Part shown: positions 23,269-33,145 of the stretch, in pieces
Numbering within the stretch: the first letter of the stretch is position 1
Layout: every line of letters starts with the position of its first letter
Origin: Astrocystis sublimbata
Lineage: Eukaryota > Ascomycota > Sordariomycetes > Xylariales > Xylariaceae
DNA length: 64,000 nucleotides
Direction of reading: 5' to 3'
NCBI GenBank assembly: GCA_022453515.1
Contig: JAJNNY010000020.1
Coordinates: 62,001-126,000, forward strand
Made by a program: the position numbers and the translations under genes
Notes under the pieces: generated by a model
The model's database searches: none
What the model was told of the DNA's origin: nothing
The model's input: only the letters and a program-made list of their open reading frames with translations

Positions 23269-25247
23269 TCATTCTATCTTGACCTGGTTGCGTCGCCATA
23301 ACAGGATGACAGTAAACACAGAAGCAACCGCAAAACCAAGGATGATGTGAAATTGAAGGTTGAAACTGTTCACGAACTCCCTCCGAACTTTTTCTTCAAG
23401 GTCACTTGGCAGATCATCGATGGTTGCGGACGATCTGAAAATCTCTTGTATCTGTTTGAGAGTGAGAACACTCGAGAGCCTCGCTTTGATGTACCCATTT
23501 CCGACAGCGGTGGTAATTGAAATTACAACAGCACTTCCGAGAAAGCGGAATTGGGTACCGGCCGCCAAAGCTACCGCTAAACTGAATATTAGTCATACTC
23601 TGGTACGTATCAAGTGATGTATGTTTTTTCCTTACCAAGATCTCTGTGCTCCACCACGTAGGGCATCAATATGGTTACCAAGCCGATATTACAGCCTGCG
23701 CCAAAGCCAATGAGAACTTGGAATCCATATATTGCGTTCCAGCCTGGGTGGCTGATAGGTGTAGACGACAGCAAGGCAAGCCCGATGATTTGCAGAAAGA
23801 CCCCTAGAAAGCCCATGTAAATAGGGGCGAGCCTCCGATTCTTGCAGATTATCGCAGTAAACGCGGCGCCGACGGGAGTGAGGATTGCGAATGGGAGCAG
23901 TTTTACTCCAGCTTGAAGGGGGCCCACGCCCAATGTTATCTGGTATCGAATGGGAAGCTGGATGATACAGCCCACGCTAACTGCACCGGTGAAAAAGGAG
24001 TTTCTAAAGAAAGTCAGAATAGCTCCATCAGGGTATGTTAGGACACTAACAGAATAAGTCCCATTGCCAATCGATTCTGACAGAATCTCCATGGGAAAAC
24101 TGGTTGAATGGAGCACCCAGGACGCGTAAACCACCACTGGGTCGCTAGGAATGCTATCCAGCCAAAAGCCGATACAATGATAGGCGCAAGAGCCGCCGCC
24201 GAGGTCCAAGATAGAAGAGAAGCAGCTTCTTCTAATCCAGTTATAAGAAGAGCCAAAGATAAAAGCATCAAGAAAGCGCCTGTGAAGTCAATATTTCTCA
24301 GTTGGGTCGTAGATTTAGATGGCCCTTCCGCCAACCCTTGATATGGGAAGTTGTTGGGTACTGCCAGAGAAACTCCAATTGCTGTTAGAACACCAACTGG
24401 TACGCTGTCGAAACGTCAGTTGTGATGACCATGTAATTATAACCTTCAAAACACCAACTTGAGTAAGAAAACCTATCTCCATGTCGTCCTTTGTGAGATA
24501 AGACCCCCAAATATAGGCCCAAGCGCGTTTCCAAGCGCGACCAGACTGGTTGAGATGACTGCAAACAACGGGTATTTGTTCTTAGGCACCAGCTCGAATA
24601 TCATGACGAAGGCTGCGGCATACAGCCCTCCCCCGCCTATGCCCTGGAACGCACGGAAAATTATACTAAATTTGCCAGTCAGAATAGCAGAAAGTCAAAA
24701 GACCAAGGCCGAACATGTTTTGAACCTACAGTTGAACCATCGTTTGAGCCCCTCCACAGCCACCGGAGAATGCACTGAAGATCAAGAGAGCGCCTAGGTA
24801 TACCCATTTTCGACCGAAAATGTCGCTTAACTTGGCTGAAATGACGAGAGAAGCTGAGAATAATACCAGGTAAGCTTGGGTATACTGATTACAGATCACT
24901 AGGATTGAAAGTGCAGCTGTGTAACTAACCTGTATAAGTGATCAAATACGCCGTCACGACCCAACTCGTCCTCGAAAAGTCGTTGAGATCATTCGATATC
25001 GATACCAACGCCGTGCCCACAATGGTGATCTCGAAATTGACGAGAAATAAAGCAAGCTCAAGTCTAGACTCTTAGTTTTTGACTTCGAACAATCGTTAGT
25101 CAGCGAATCTGACGGGATGTAGACTTACACCACAGCGACAACATAGAACCTCCATCCTGTGAGATAGTTAAACTCTTCGGCGCGATCTTCCGAGTCGGGA
25201 GCTGAGCCATCAAGCACTGCAGGAGTGCCTGATTTTCCAAACGACAT
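23269..25247 (-). pseudogene. MFS drug/metabolite exporter (DHA14-like) with in-frame TAG
   Basis: Seven exons (25247-25129, 25063-24930, 24874-24730, 24665-24459, 24404-24051, 24003-23636, 23576-23269) rebuild a 544-codon major facilitator of the fungal multidrug/toxin efflux type. Recognisable pieces are TSWVVTAYLITYTAYL, AKLSDIFGRKW (the loop 2-3 signature), FRAFQGIGGGGLYA and, late, VVEHRDLAVALAAGTQFRFL. All phases agree. The exception is a TAG at 24473-24475 where family members have the second Trp of the WRWVFLLN motif; a single G to A change of TGG explains it. No alternative GT/AG pair I could find removes it while keeping frame. It therefore looks like a recently disabled exporter, or one rescued by recoding, A-to-I editing or a sequence error. 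Substrate unknown. Confidence 0.75.
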
Positions 25248-26340
25248 CTCGTGATCTATATGAACTATCGCATGAGTGGAATGCGTGATCTGTCAAATGG
25301 TAGAGAGATGGTAGTGTGTGAATCTTCGTAAAGTTTGAGCATTTAGAGACAAATTTTGGCGCACAAAGGTTTGCCTCGGGTGTACTTTGATAGTGGTACT
25401 CACCACTGGACCCTATGAAGCCGATAGTTCAAAGCCTGATGAATCTTGAACTACACTTCCACTGCGAAAGCCTTTGCGAGGGAATCAATCAATTTAGGTA
25501 CAGGGAAATCAATATTAAAAAAGGGGTTACATTTCCGTCTTCAGTCTGTCGGCGGTGGGACAGAGGAATCACGAAAAGGGAGGAGTTGCAGCCGACTGCC
25601 TGAGGTAAGAGATTCTGGACTTGCTACCAACAGTTACAATCCCTGCTCATGACAATGCGCGAGTGCGATTTATCAGTTGCGACCAACAAGCTTTGTTCAC
25701 TGGGTCTATGATTTGGGGGGCTGTGACATCGGCTATGAGATTAGCCAATCCAAGAGGGGAGTACCTCGAACATGTCACCAAAAGAAACGTCCTATGATTC
25801 TGGCCCAACGGCATTGTATTTAGTTCAGTATTATGACCCAAGAGCGGTATTCTGGAACTGGCAGCACTCCGCATGTCTTCGATGAACTTGATGATGTATC
25901 GCGTATAATGAATTTATCAGTGACCATAAAGTACATGTACCCCTTTCACAAGTCCAACAAGCTGTTTCAAGACACTCTAGGTGAATGGATTCGGTAGAAG
26001 AAGAAGCTAATAGACGATAAGATAGGATGAGCATCGCGCCTATATTAAGGTTCAATACACAACTCCGCTCTTCCAAGCCATGATTGAAAGCGTAACGACT
26101 AGACGGCTTCTAAAGGGCATGAAGACTTAAGACAGCCTGTAAATTGATAGAATCGATGCATCACCTTTACGAGTCACTTAAGTATTGGTCTATTACTTGG
26201 CGTGGTTCAAGGCTCTTGTGAAAACCTATCCTGATAGTATCATGGAACGTACCTAAGTAGGTAGGCATACAAAAAAGCCGATCCCCCTTTATGGGCAGAA
26301 ATATCTGAAAATTGATGTACTGGAATTTTTAGATTTGAGA

Positions 26341-26612
26341 TCAAGATGAAACTGTGTCAAGCAGTGTCACGCGTGCCCCTCGAGAAATCAACTCCTGAAT
26401 CACGTCACCGTGCCCCTTAAAATCCACCTCAGTTAAGGGCTGCCCCAACGAAGCAATGTAAGGCGAATGGCTTGGGATCCAAGGCAGCACAATAGCGCCA
26501 TCGGCCAGGTCTAGAACATATATTGAGAAAAACCGGAGGTCGAATGGCCTATCTCGAGCGGTATGCGCCAATGTTGATGATTGGTGGACCGTAGGTCCGT
26601 AGCTGCCATCAT
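26341..26612 (-). pseudogene. Orphan ORF, possible gene fragment
   Basis: About 90 codons remain open with a balanced amino-acid composition and the segments RFFSIYVLDLADGAIVLPWI and GHGDVIQELISRGARVTLLD, ending in TGA. No family recognised. There is an ATG at 26612 in another frame, but the in-frame reading starts only at non-ATG codons, so an upstream exon would be needed and none was found. Gene fragment, terminal exon or chance ORF are all possible. Confidence 0.2.
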
Positions 26613-27148
26613 ACAAACCGGGCGACCAGCATGGCAGGGGTTACTATGTCGCACAACAGTAGGCGATGAACGCCTGAAGCGTTTTATAGCTCTGTTCTAT
26701 ACTAGGTATCAACCTAAGACTCACCGTTCTCATGTGCTGCTTGTTTTTCTCACAATCACCATTTCAATTTCTTTCTGGACTCACCACTTAATGAATGCTA
26801 ATTATGGACCATTCTTTATTTCTATATTGCAGCGGCATTTCATCAAATCGTGAATTTGAGGCCCGAGTAGTCTGAATTAAAGCAGTGGGCTACACTGGGG
26901 TCTCAAAAAACAATGACAAATACACAAGTTGGAATGGAGCGCGGAGGATTGTCAGGCGTTTCCCCATCACATCCACGCCTCGCCCTTATTATTCCATGTG
27001 ACTTACCCCGCGCTTACGTTGCTGATAATATACATTAGATAAATGCACTCATGTATCATTAATAGCCTGTTAGGTGTTGTGGCTTCGCAAGGTCGGAATA
27101 TTCATACAATGGTGTGTACTCCTGTCGCGGAGAGGTGGAGCATATATA

Positions 27149-27175
27149 CCGTTAGTTCTCTCATAGGACTAACGG
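27149..27175. repeat. Hairpin beside TATATACC boxes
   Basis: The arms CCGTTAGT (27149-27156) and ACTAACGG (27168-27175) are perfectly complementary across an 11-nt loop. TATATACC occurs directly before it (27143-27150) and again near 27207-27214. It is upstream of the small repeat-containing ORF and could be promoter architecture; function unknown. Confidence 0.35.
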
Positions 27176-27587
27176 CGTCGTTTTTCCATGACAACTCCCC
27201 TCTGGGGTATATATACCTAACATCCACCCAAGATCCAACATTCCACTGTAGCCGAATTTAACGACTTTCATCTATCCCAGAAGTCCAATGTTTAAGGGTC
27301 TACGCTATCTCACAACTCGACGGTTAGTATTGCACTGGCCCCTTTTCCCTCCAAGTCAACACCATCACGGCAATCCTGAATCTTGTAACCTCCTAGCCCT
27401 GACACTACATACACTAAGCACTCCATTTCCTTCACCAGCCAATGTCCCTACCGATGCATCGTCTCTGACCCTGACAATATTACAGTATCACAGAGCAGCA
27501 CTACAGCAATATACTACGAGACCATCTAGAGATATAAAGTTACGAAGTCGAAATTTTGTTTTTGTACAGTCAGTTATAAACGGAACT

Positions 27588-27914
27588 ATGGCAGATAGAC
27601 AAAATCCAGATGGTCAGGGAAATCCAGGTGGTCAGGGAAATTCAGGTGGCCAGGGCACTGATAAAATGAGCGGCAAGCCTACGACGACGGACGCGGAGAT
27701 AGCGCATGGACAGCAAATGGCGGCGGACATGACTAGGAATGATGACCGCGATCCGGCTGAGGTGAAGGCGTCTAATGACCCAGCCCCCACATATAAAGCG
27801 GACGCTTCTCGCGATCCCCCGGCTTATGATCTTGTAGAGGCGACAAAGGCGCCCGTCTATGATCATCAACTTTCCTTTGAAGAATGGATGCGGAATGATC
27901 ATTCGGATCTCTGA
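27588..27914 (+). CDS. Small hydrophilic Gly/Gln-repeat protein, unknown function
   Basis: An unspliced ORF of 108 residues. It opens with three near-identical repeats of N-P/S-x-GGQG encoded by 18-nt tandem DNA units (about 27604-27657), continues with an acidic, Ala/Asp/Pro-rich and probably disordered stretch, and ends in LSFEEWMRNDHSDL. The frame is open further 5' to an ATG at 27288, but that extension is low in conserved-looking content, so the internal ATG is preferred. TATATACC elements and a hairpin lie 370-450 bp upstream. No family recognised. The acidic, repeat-bearing composition recalls small stress or spore hydrophilins, but that is only a resemblance. Confidence 0.45.
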   Translation: MADRQNPDGQGNPGGQGNSGGQGTDKMSGKPTTTDAEIAHGQQMAADMTRNDDRDPAEVKASNDPAPTYKADASRDPPAYDLVEATKAPVYDHQLSFEEWMRNDHSDL

Positions 27915-28570
27915 AAGAATGGGGCCAGCTTCTGATACTCCAACACTGGCTGAAGGTTACGCTGATATCTGGAATTTATAAATACTGCATCGAGCAGCAA
28001 GCAAGGAAGTCGTCATAATCTTCTAGGAAGAATTCCAATTGCGTGCGCAATCAATGTTATTACTTGCAGTTGGTTCCCTCACACGTGAAGATGATAATCA
28101 TTCTATGCCAAGTAGATCGTAGCTTATCATCGTCAAGAGTGGGTTAAACTGGAGTTTCGCTTTAATACATCTGTTATGGGAAGCGGCGAAGTAGATGTAT
28201 GCCAACGCTCCCCCCCTAAGAAATCAAATTCCTGCAAGGTCATCGTGCCCCTCACAGGCTACCGCAGTCAAGGTGGCTGTATGTTTTCAACATGTAGCTT
28301 CGTCCCACGATCAAGAAAATTGTGCTCCAACAGGCTCCATTACCTCGCTACGCAATGCACAGCGCCACTGCTATATGCTGTCGCTTCGAATATGCCGTCG
28401 CTACGACATTATGTTCTTGCCCTTCAATTATCGCACACCTAAACGTTAGCGTGTAGATATGTCGAAGCCAACAGAACAGAACAACTTGATTGTAATTGCG
28501 GAGGCGCATGACTACCTAAGTACTTAAGTAGAAACTTAGGTAACGATCTTGAGACTTTCTAAACACTAAG
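27915..28570. other. Intergenic, no gene seen
   Basis: AT-rich spacer. Overlapping frames at 28176-28449 are not supported. A direct and inverted ACCTAAGTACTTAAGT motif lies near 28512-28545. Confidence 0.4.
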
Positions 28571-29032
28571 TTAGAGTACTTCAAATGAGTCTAACAAATG
28601 ACCATACCAGATAATAAACCGGCGCGACATTTCAGCGGCGAGCGTCATGTTAACGACGACATCTGAGCCATCTTCATTTTTGACTGGGCTGTAGAAGCCG
28701 CACGTGCCGAGTCGGCAGACATAATGTAAACGTCCTGGTACCGGCTTGGACTCCCCAGATCTTTGACATTTGCTCGAATATCCACAGTTGCACTCGGGGT
28801 TTGTAGAGTTATTGCCGTGGTAGTCGTCGAAGACCAGAAACTCATCACAGGGCACGCACTTATAGTAAGGTCATCCTGCGTTCCCGTTGCGATTGGATGA
28901 CATTGTGATGAAATGAGTGCTAGCTTTATCACAGAGGTAGCAGCAAGGTGGCTTTAATGGAGGTGGTTCCAGTGTTATTCTTTTTGTGCTGGGAAGTTCA
29001 ATTGAGATCTGCTCGCCCATTGAGCTAGACAT
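28571..29032 (-). pseudogene. GRF-like zinc-ribbon protein gene broken by TGA at codon 54
   Basis: From an ATG at 29032 the frame runs 153 codons to the stop at 28571, interrupted only by a TGA at 28873-28871. Before it is an N-terminal zinc-cluster-like piece (LEPPPLKPPCCYLC); after it is YYKCVPCDEFLVFDDYHG, then CNCGYSSKC and LHYVCRLGTCGFYSP. The Cys pattern and the GNAG-x-PYYKC junction match small fungal GRF-like zinc-ribbon proteins, where the residue at the TGA is normally Arg; CGA to TGA is a single transition. Such proteins are thought to bind nucleic acid or act as zinc-binding adaptors; the true role is unknown. No intron removes the codon without shifting frame. Inactive copy, readthrough or sequence error are the alternatives. 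Confidence 0.65.
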
Positions 29033-31193
29033 GTCATTTGGGTTCTATTCGTCCAAATTAGCAATAATACGTTACGATGGAAATGATGAGATGAATTACC
29101 AGCATATTATCGATGGCTACCGATTCAAGGCTTGGAACTGAAATAAAAGAGTCCGGAACTTGCTACAAGAGCATGAAGAAATACTATGATGTTGAAATAT
29201 GGTAAGGGAGGTTGAAAGAGCTAGACCGTCGCAACACCAATGCCCATCGATCGGGGCACTATAGAAATATAGGCCACAGAAGGCTTACCCCAAGGTCCAA
29301 GCTTCCAGAAGATGCGATGCATTCCCAAACACCATATCTAAACGAATCACACACAGTTGGCCAATCGGCATACGATGCAACGCACCTGGAAACACATCGG
29401 GCATGAATGCAGTCTTCCGCCAATAATATGGAATAACTGCAGTTAACGTCTTGAAAATGACTGCGATCAGAATATAATGAGTTGTTCTTTGAAGTATTTC
29501 CCTTTCGACCTGACACTGCGGCTCCCTCATGTGTTAATGGTCCTAAATGGGTGGCGACATTCTACAGAAGTGCCCACCAACTTCTGGAAACGGAGAGGAC
29601 ATGAAATCCATGAGACTGAAATGCAGTCCTGTACCACTCCTGTACCACAGCATTGGCCAAGCTTCTCAGCAGCTTTTGCACTCACTATACTAACCGTACT
29701 GCTCTGATCACCGTCTCTGTTTGCAAGCTACTCCACACCCTAGTGTTTCAAGTGTGACGTGTCTTACTTTCCTGCCCAGCCCACATAGTAGCAAACAATG
29801 GCACCGGGAGATGATATCTTTTTCGTTTCTTTGTCTCACGCGTGTGTTCTTACCCTCCAGATTTGTGACGAATCAGGCCTACAGCTTCTAACCGTAATAG
29901 CATCAAAAGATTGAACTCTGTCAACTCGAAGGAGCCAATCTGCACCCACCTATGTATGGAACCTTGACAAGATAAGACTGTCGTCGGTATAAGCTAGCCT
30001 GGAATGATAGCTGCCTCTCATGTAATAAGTTGCGCAAGAAAATCTCTGCTGAAACTTCTATTACATATTGAAAAGGCGTAACCCAAACGGACGAAACTAA
30101 AACTCACTCTCTGAATTTGTAACACAATCGATATGTCGGTCAATTTCCAGGTTCCATTAGGCTGTCGCATATCGCCAGACGGTGGATACGACTATAAACG
30201 TTGAGTTTCAGTGCTCAGATGATCCAAGTAGATCAGTAATCGCGGTTTGGTCGATTAGTAAAGAGTTTACCCTGTTCGACCTCCGTTTGCACTGCTGCCT
30301 GCATTAGACTAACGACGATGTCTTTTGGTTCCTACACTACCTACCTTATGGAGCCCACCGCACCTGTAACAAGGGCTAGATTTCTAGGGCTTGGAATAGA
30401 CTTCAATTTAGCTAATAATTCTCTAGGGCACAAAAGGGTCCATGTCCTCCTAAAGCCTCTACTCCAGGCTGGAGGAATCCCTTCTATTTATGCTCCTTCT
30501 GGCAGCCCCTTGAGGCCGGCTTCGGGCCTCCTTCGGGTCTGCGGCAACGCCTTACTTATGCCTGTTGGCTGTCGCCTGCATACGAAGGTCCTCATGATCT
30601 TCTGGATCCGTAGCCCTGATCCAATCGTCTATATATTCAGTGGCTAGGGCGCGTAGGCTTCCTATTTGAGTGGCCCGGAAGTGACCCGTGTGACAGCACC
30701 CCTCCCATATTAGCAAACAAACGCATCATCGATATTGACCTATATGCTTCGATTTTTGAACGTCAATCTCATCTGTTGATTAATCGTGATATGATAGGTC
30801 TGACGATACTTGTGACACATGCCACCCACCCATGCATCCATGGTTGGGTTGAGGGGCGGTAGGTTTGCCCGGATTGTTGTAAGGCGCCAAGAATTTTTAT
30901 AATCAGGCAGCAACATTTCAAAGACTCGAACCTGCGCTTGAGATAGATAAGCACATGTCTTAGAGTATCATAGTTTCCTGATGTCTCGCTTTTAAATCAG
31001 ACAATCACACAAGCGGGAGGCACAGTTAGGAGAGGAAGCACGATGAAGATGAGATATCTATTAATTCGTCTATCGACACTAGTGAACATACCGGAATTCA
31101 GCGAGTCGTAACGAAGTCAGACATGGCACGAGGTCGTAAGAAGTCGCGGGAGGCTCCTTTCTTCTCTAGGCAGCACTGCTGCGCTAAAGGAAG
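29033..31193. other. AT-rich spacer with a decayed repeat-like patch
   Basis: No intact gene. A more GC-rich patch at about 30330-30650 reads on the minus strand as short protein-like stretches separated by TAG and TAA codons; it is listed separately. The remainder is AT-rich with nothing recognisable. Confidence 0.4.
30318..30650 (-). pseudogene. Decayed repeat or transposon-like coding fragment
   Basis: Read on the minus strand this patch gives YIDDWIRATDPEDHEDLRM, then stop-broken Arg/Ala-rich sequence, then PCYRCGGLHKV, which resembles half of a retroviral-type zinc knuckle. Several stops are TAG in contexts such as GAG TAG AGG, as CAG to TAG mutation would give. The base composition is richer in G+C than its surroundings. 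The best reading is a RIP-eroded piece of a mobile element, but no repeat copies, LTRs or terminal repeats are visible in this window. Confidence 0.25.
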
Positions 31194-31526
31194 TTAGGAA
31201 GATACGGTCATGCTTTCAACCATTGCATCATAAGCGGAACAATGCACGCACTTTTCTGTCAGATAGTGTGACTCGGAACCCTTAAGGCACCGGTGCAATG
31301 TGCATGAGCCTGAGTGGTTATCCTTCTTGACACGGATTTTCTTGGTGTAAATATATCCACAACCCTGCTCCCGATACCGACACCCACACGAGTACTTTAT
31401 TGTGAAAGTCCAGCACCGATCGGTGGACCGAACATCTAGATTGATGCCTTCAACCAGAGCCCTAAACCTGGTAGCTGTTGGTGTGGGGACTCTGCCGGGC
31501 ATATTCATATTCGGCGAAGGTTGCAT
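31194..31526 (-). CDS. Small Cys-rich protein, unknown function
   Basis: An unspliced ORF of 110 residues from an ATG at 31526. Ten cysteines lie in the C-terminal two-thirds (CWTFTIKYSCGCRYREQGC, then SCTLHRCLKG and EKCVHCSAY), with two histidines placed to join a zinc site. No signal peptide, so an intracellular zinc-binding role is likelier than a secreted effector. Small fungal proteins with a C-x6-CGC pattern and a terminal CxxC are common and uncharacterised. Unlike the zinc-ribbon gene 2 kb away this one is uninterrupted. Confidence 0.55.
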   Translation of the reverse strand: MQPSPNMNMPGRVPTPTATRFRALVEGINLDVRSTDRCWTFTIKYSCGCRYREQGCGYIYTKKIRVKKDNHSGSCTLHRCLKGSESHYLTEKCVHCSAYDAMVESMTVSS

Positions 31527-33145
31527 TTTGGACGAGCGAGTGAGAATGGAGGGATTCTCGCCAATGAACGGCCGTCGGTCAACGTTCAGCTAGGAGATCC
31601 AGATGTGAGTAATGATGCTGCACAAGGTTGTCTACAAATCCAGATTATTGCTAGTGTTCGAAAGTTGTTAAGTTTTAGTGTGGAACTTCATCACACGATC
31701 GGTTGGGCAAGTAAGTGATCAGAGAAACCCGAGACATTTAAATGCAGCTGTTGGTTTTTGTTATAGCAGAAGACGCTCGGGCGCAGCACAACAATATAAA
31801 TAGCAGACAAAGAGAGCAGCTATTACAATTGGGGATCTGAAACAATGCCTTCGAGAGGCACTTCTCGTGAAGGAGAGTGTTGTTGACAAGTGCCCAGTGC
31901 TGTCCGCAACGCCATCCAAGACTTGCACCTCCAACTTCATGATGGCACCAGAAGCCGACTGGCCTCCTCGGCCCTCGCTTTATGTTTATTCATCAACCGC
32001 CTTTCTCGAAAGTACGCATCCCTGCGAGAGTTTCCCAGATACAAAGGGAACAGGAAAGCTCAAAACTCAGTCTGTGAAGTGTAGTGTTTGTCTAAATTGC
32101 ATGATACCTTTGTTCCTTTAAATTGCCGGTCATATGCGATTCGTAACCCCTCCCATTCTAGGCCTGTGGCTTATCCCCGTTCAATGGGCAGAACGTGATG
32201 TTAACTCCGAAATCGGTTGAGTCAGCAAGCAACGCCAACTTGCATCCAGCACGACTCAGATGGTAAGGGCGGGCACCCAGCTGTTGACTAGCACTTGCCA
32301 GCTGGCAGCAGCGAGCTAGCATTGGCCAGTTGGGTAAGTGGCTTAGCCTCTTGCGGAAGGGTCAAAATCAAGGGCGGAATGTGATTGGCAGAGTACCTAG
32401 GTAGATGCTCAGCAACGCCATAAGATTGCCCCATAAATCAGTGCCTCTCATTGCAGGCTCGGCAGGCAGGTCGGCGAGACAGGATCAGGCAACAGGATTC
32501 CTCCCTCATCTTTGGTGCTACGCATGATGCACGAGCTACCTTACCACACTGCAAAAATTCGCATGTCGGACACAAGAATTCCGTGTCAGCCAACGAACTC
32601 CAACTCGCTGCAGGTGGTCGGTCACCTCATGAGTGCACCGAAGTTGCCACCCCTACAGTACTACAGTACATACTAAGTACGTATACGTAATCCCTCGCGC
32701 CGGGACACTGGACATTGGATATTGGGCCTTCTCGACCCACTCAAGATCCGACTTGGCATCTAACACAGACACCAACTCCAGGCACCCAAATTACCTGCGA
32801 GGGTGTACATGTCGCTGCTCAAGGCACCGGTATTCCTGACAAGACAACGGCGCTGCCCGTCTATGAAATAAGTCTTACGCCTGGTCCAACCTAGACATAA
32901 TCAACTATTCTTCTGTCCAGCTACTCTCAAGAGATTCTGTCTTCTCCCTTCCTCGGTTTCGGTGCATCTATTATCTATTTTATTGTAAACAACCGGCTAT
33001 CATGACACTAGTCTAAAAATAACTGCCCTTGGACGTACCCCGGTCAGCTAGCTGTTTCCACCGAGAAAGATATTGGAATCTTCCGTCTTTTGAGACTCGA
33101 CTTCGATTTCAATATTGACCGGCCCTTCGGCCGTGACCTGCCACC
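31527..33145. other. Intergenic, promoter of the HeLo fusion gene
   Basis: No gene supported. An ACCTAGGTA motif occurs near 32396. The last 200 bases hold pyrimidine-rich leader sequence ending in a CCACC context directly before the fusion gene ATG. Confidence 0.4.

Larger units (their letters stand above)
25248..27587. other. AT-rich gene-poor spacer
   Basis: Nothing gene-like is firm here. One open minus-strand frame at 26341-26612 encodes a protein-like stretch (RFFSIYVLDLADGAIVLPWI) with no good upstream exon; it may be a relic. A hairpin and two TATATACC boxes lie at 27140-27220 ahead of the small repeat-containing protein. Confidence 0.4.

Noticed and set aside
27063..27253. Possible solo LTR flanked by TAGCC direct repeats
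   Set aside because: Starts TG but ends CTG rather than CA, and no primer-binding site or second copy is visible; the 5-bp repeats may be chance.
30900..30960. TTCGAA-type loop resembling a tRNA T-arm (minus strand)
   Set aside because: The flanking bases do not pair as a T-stem and no acceptor or anticodon arm could be drawn.
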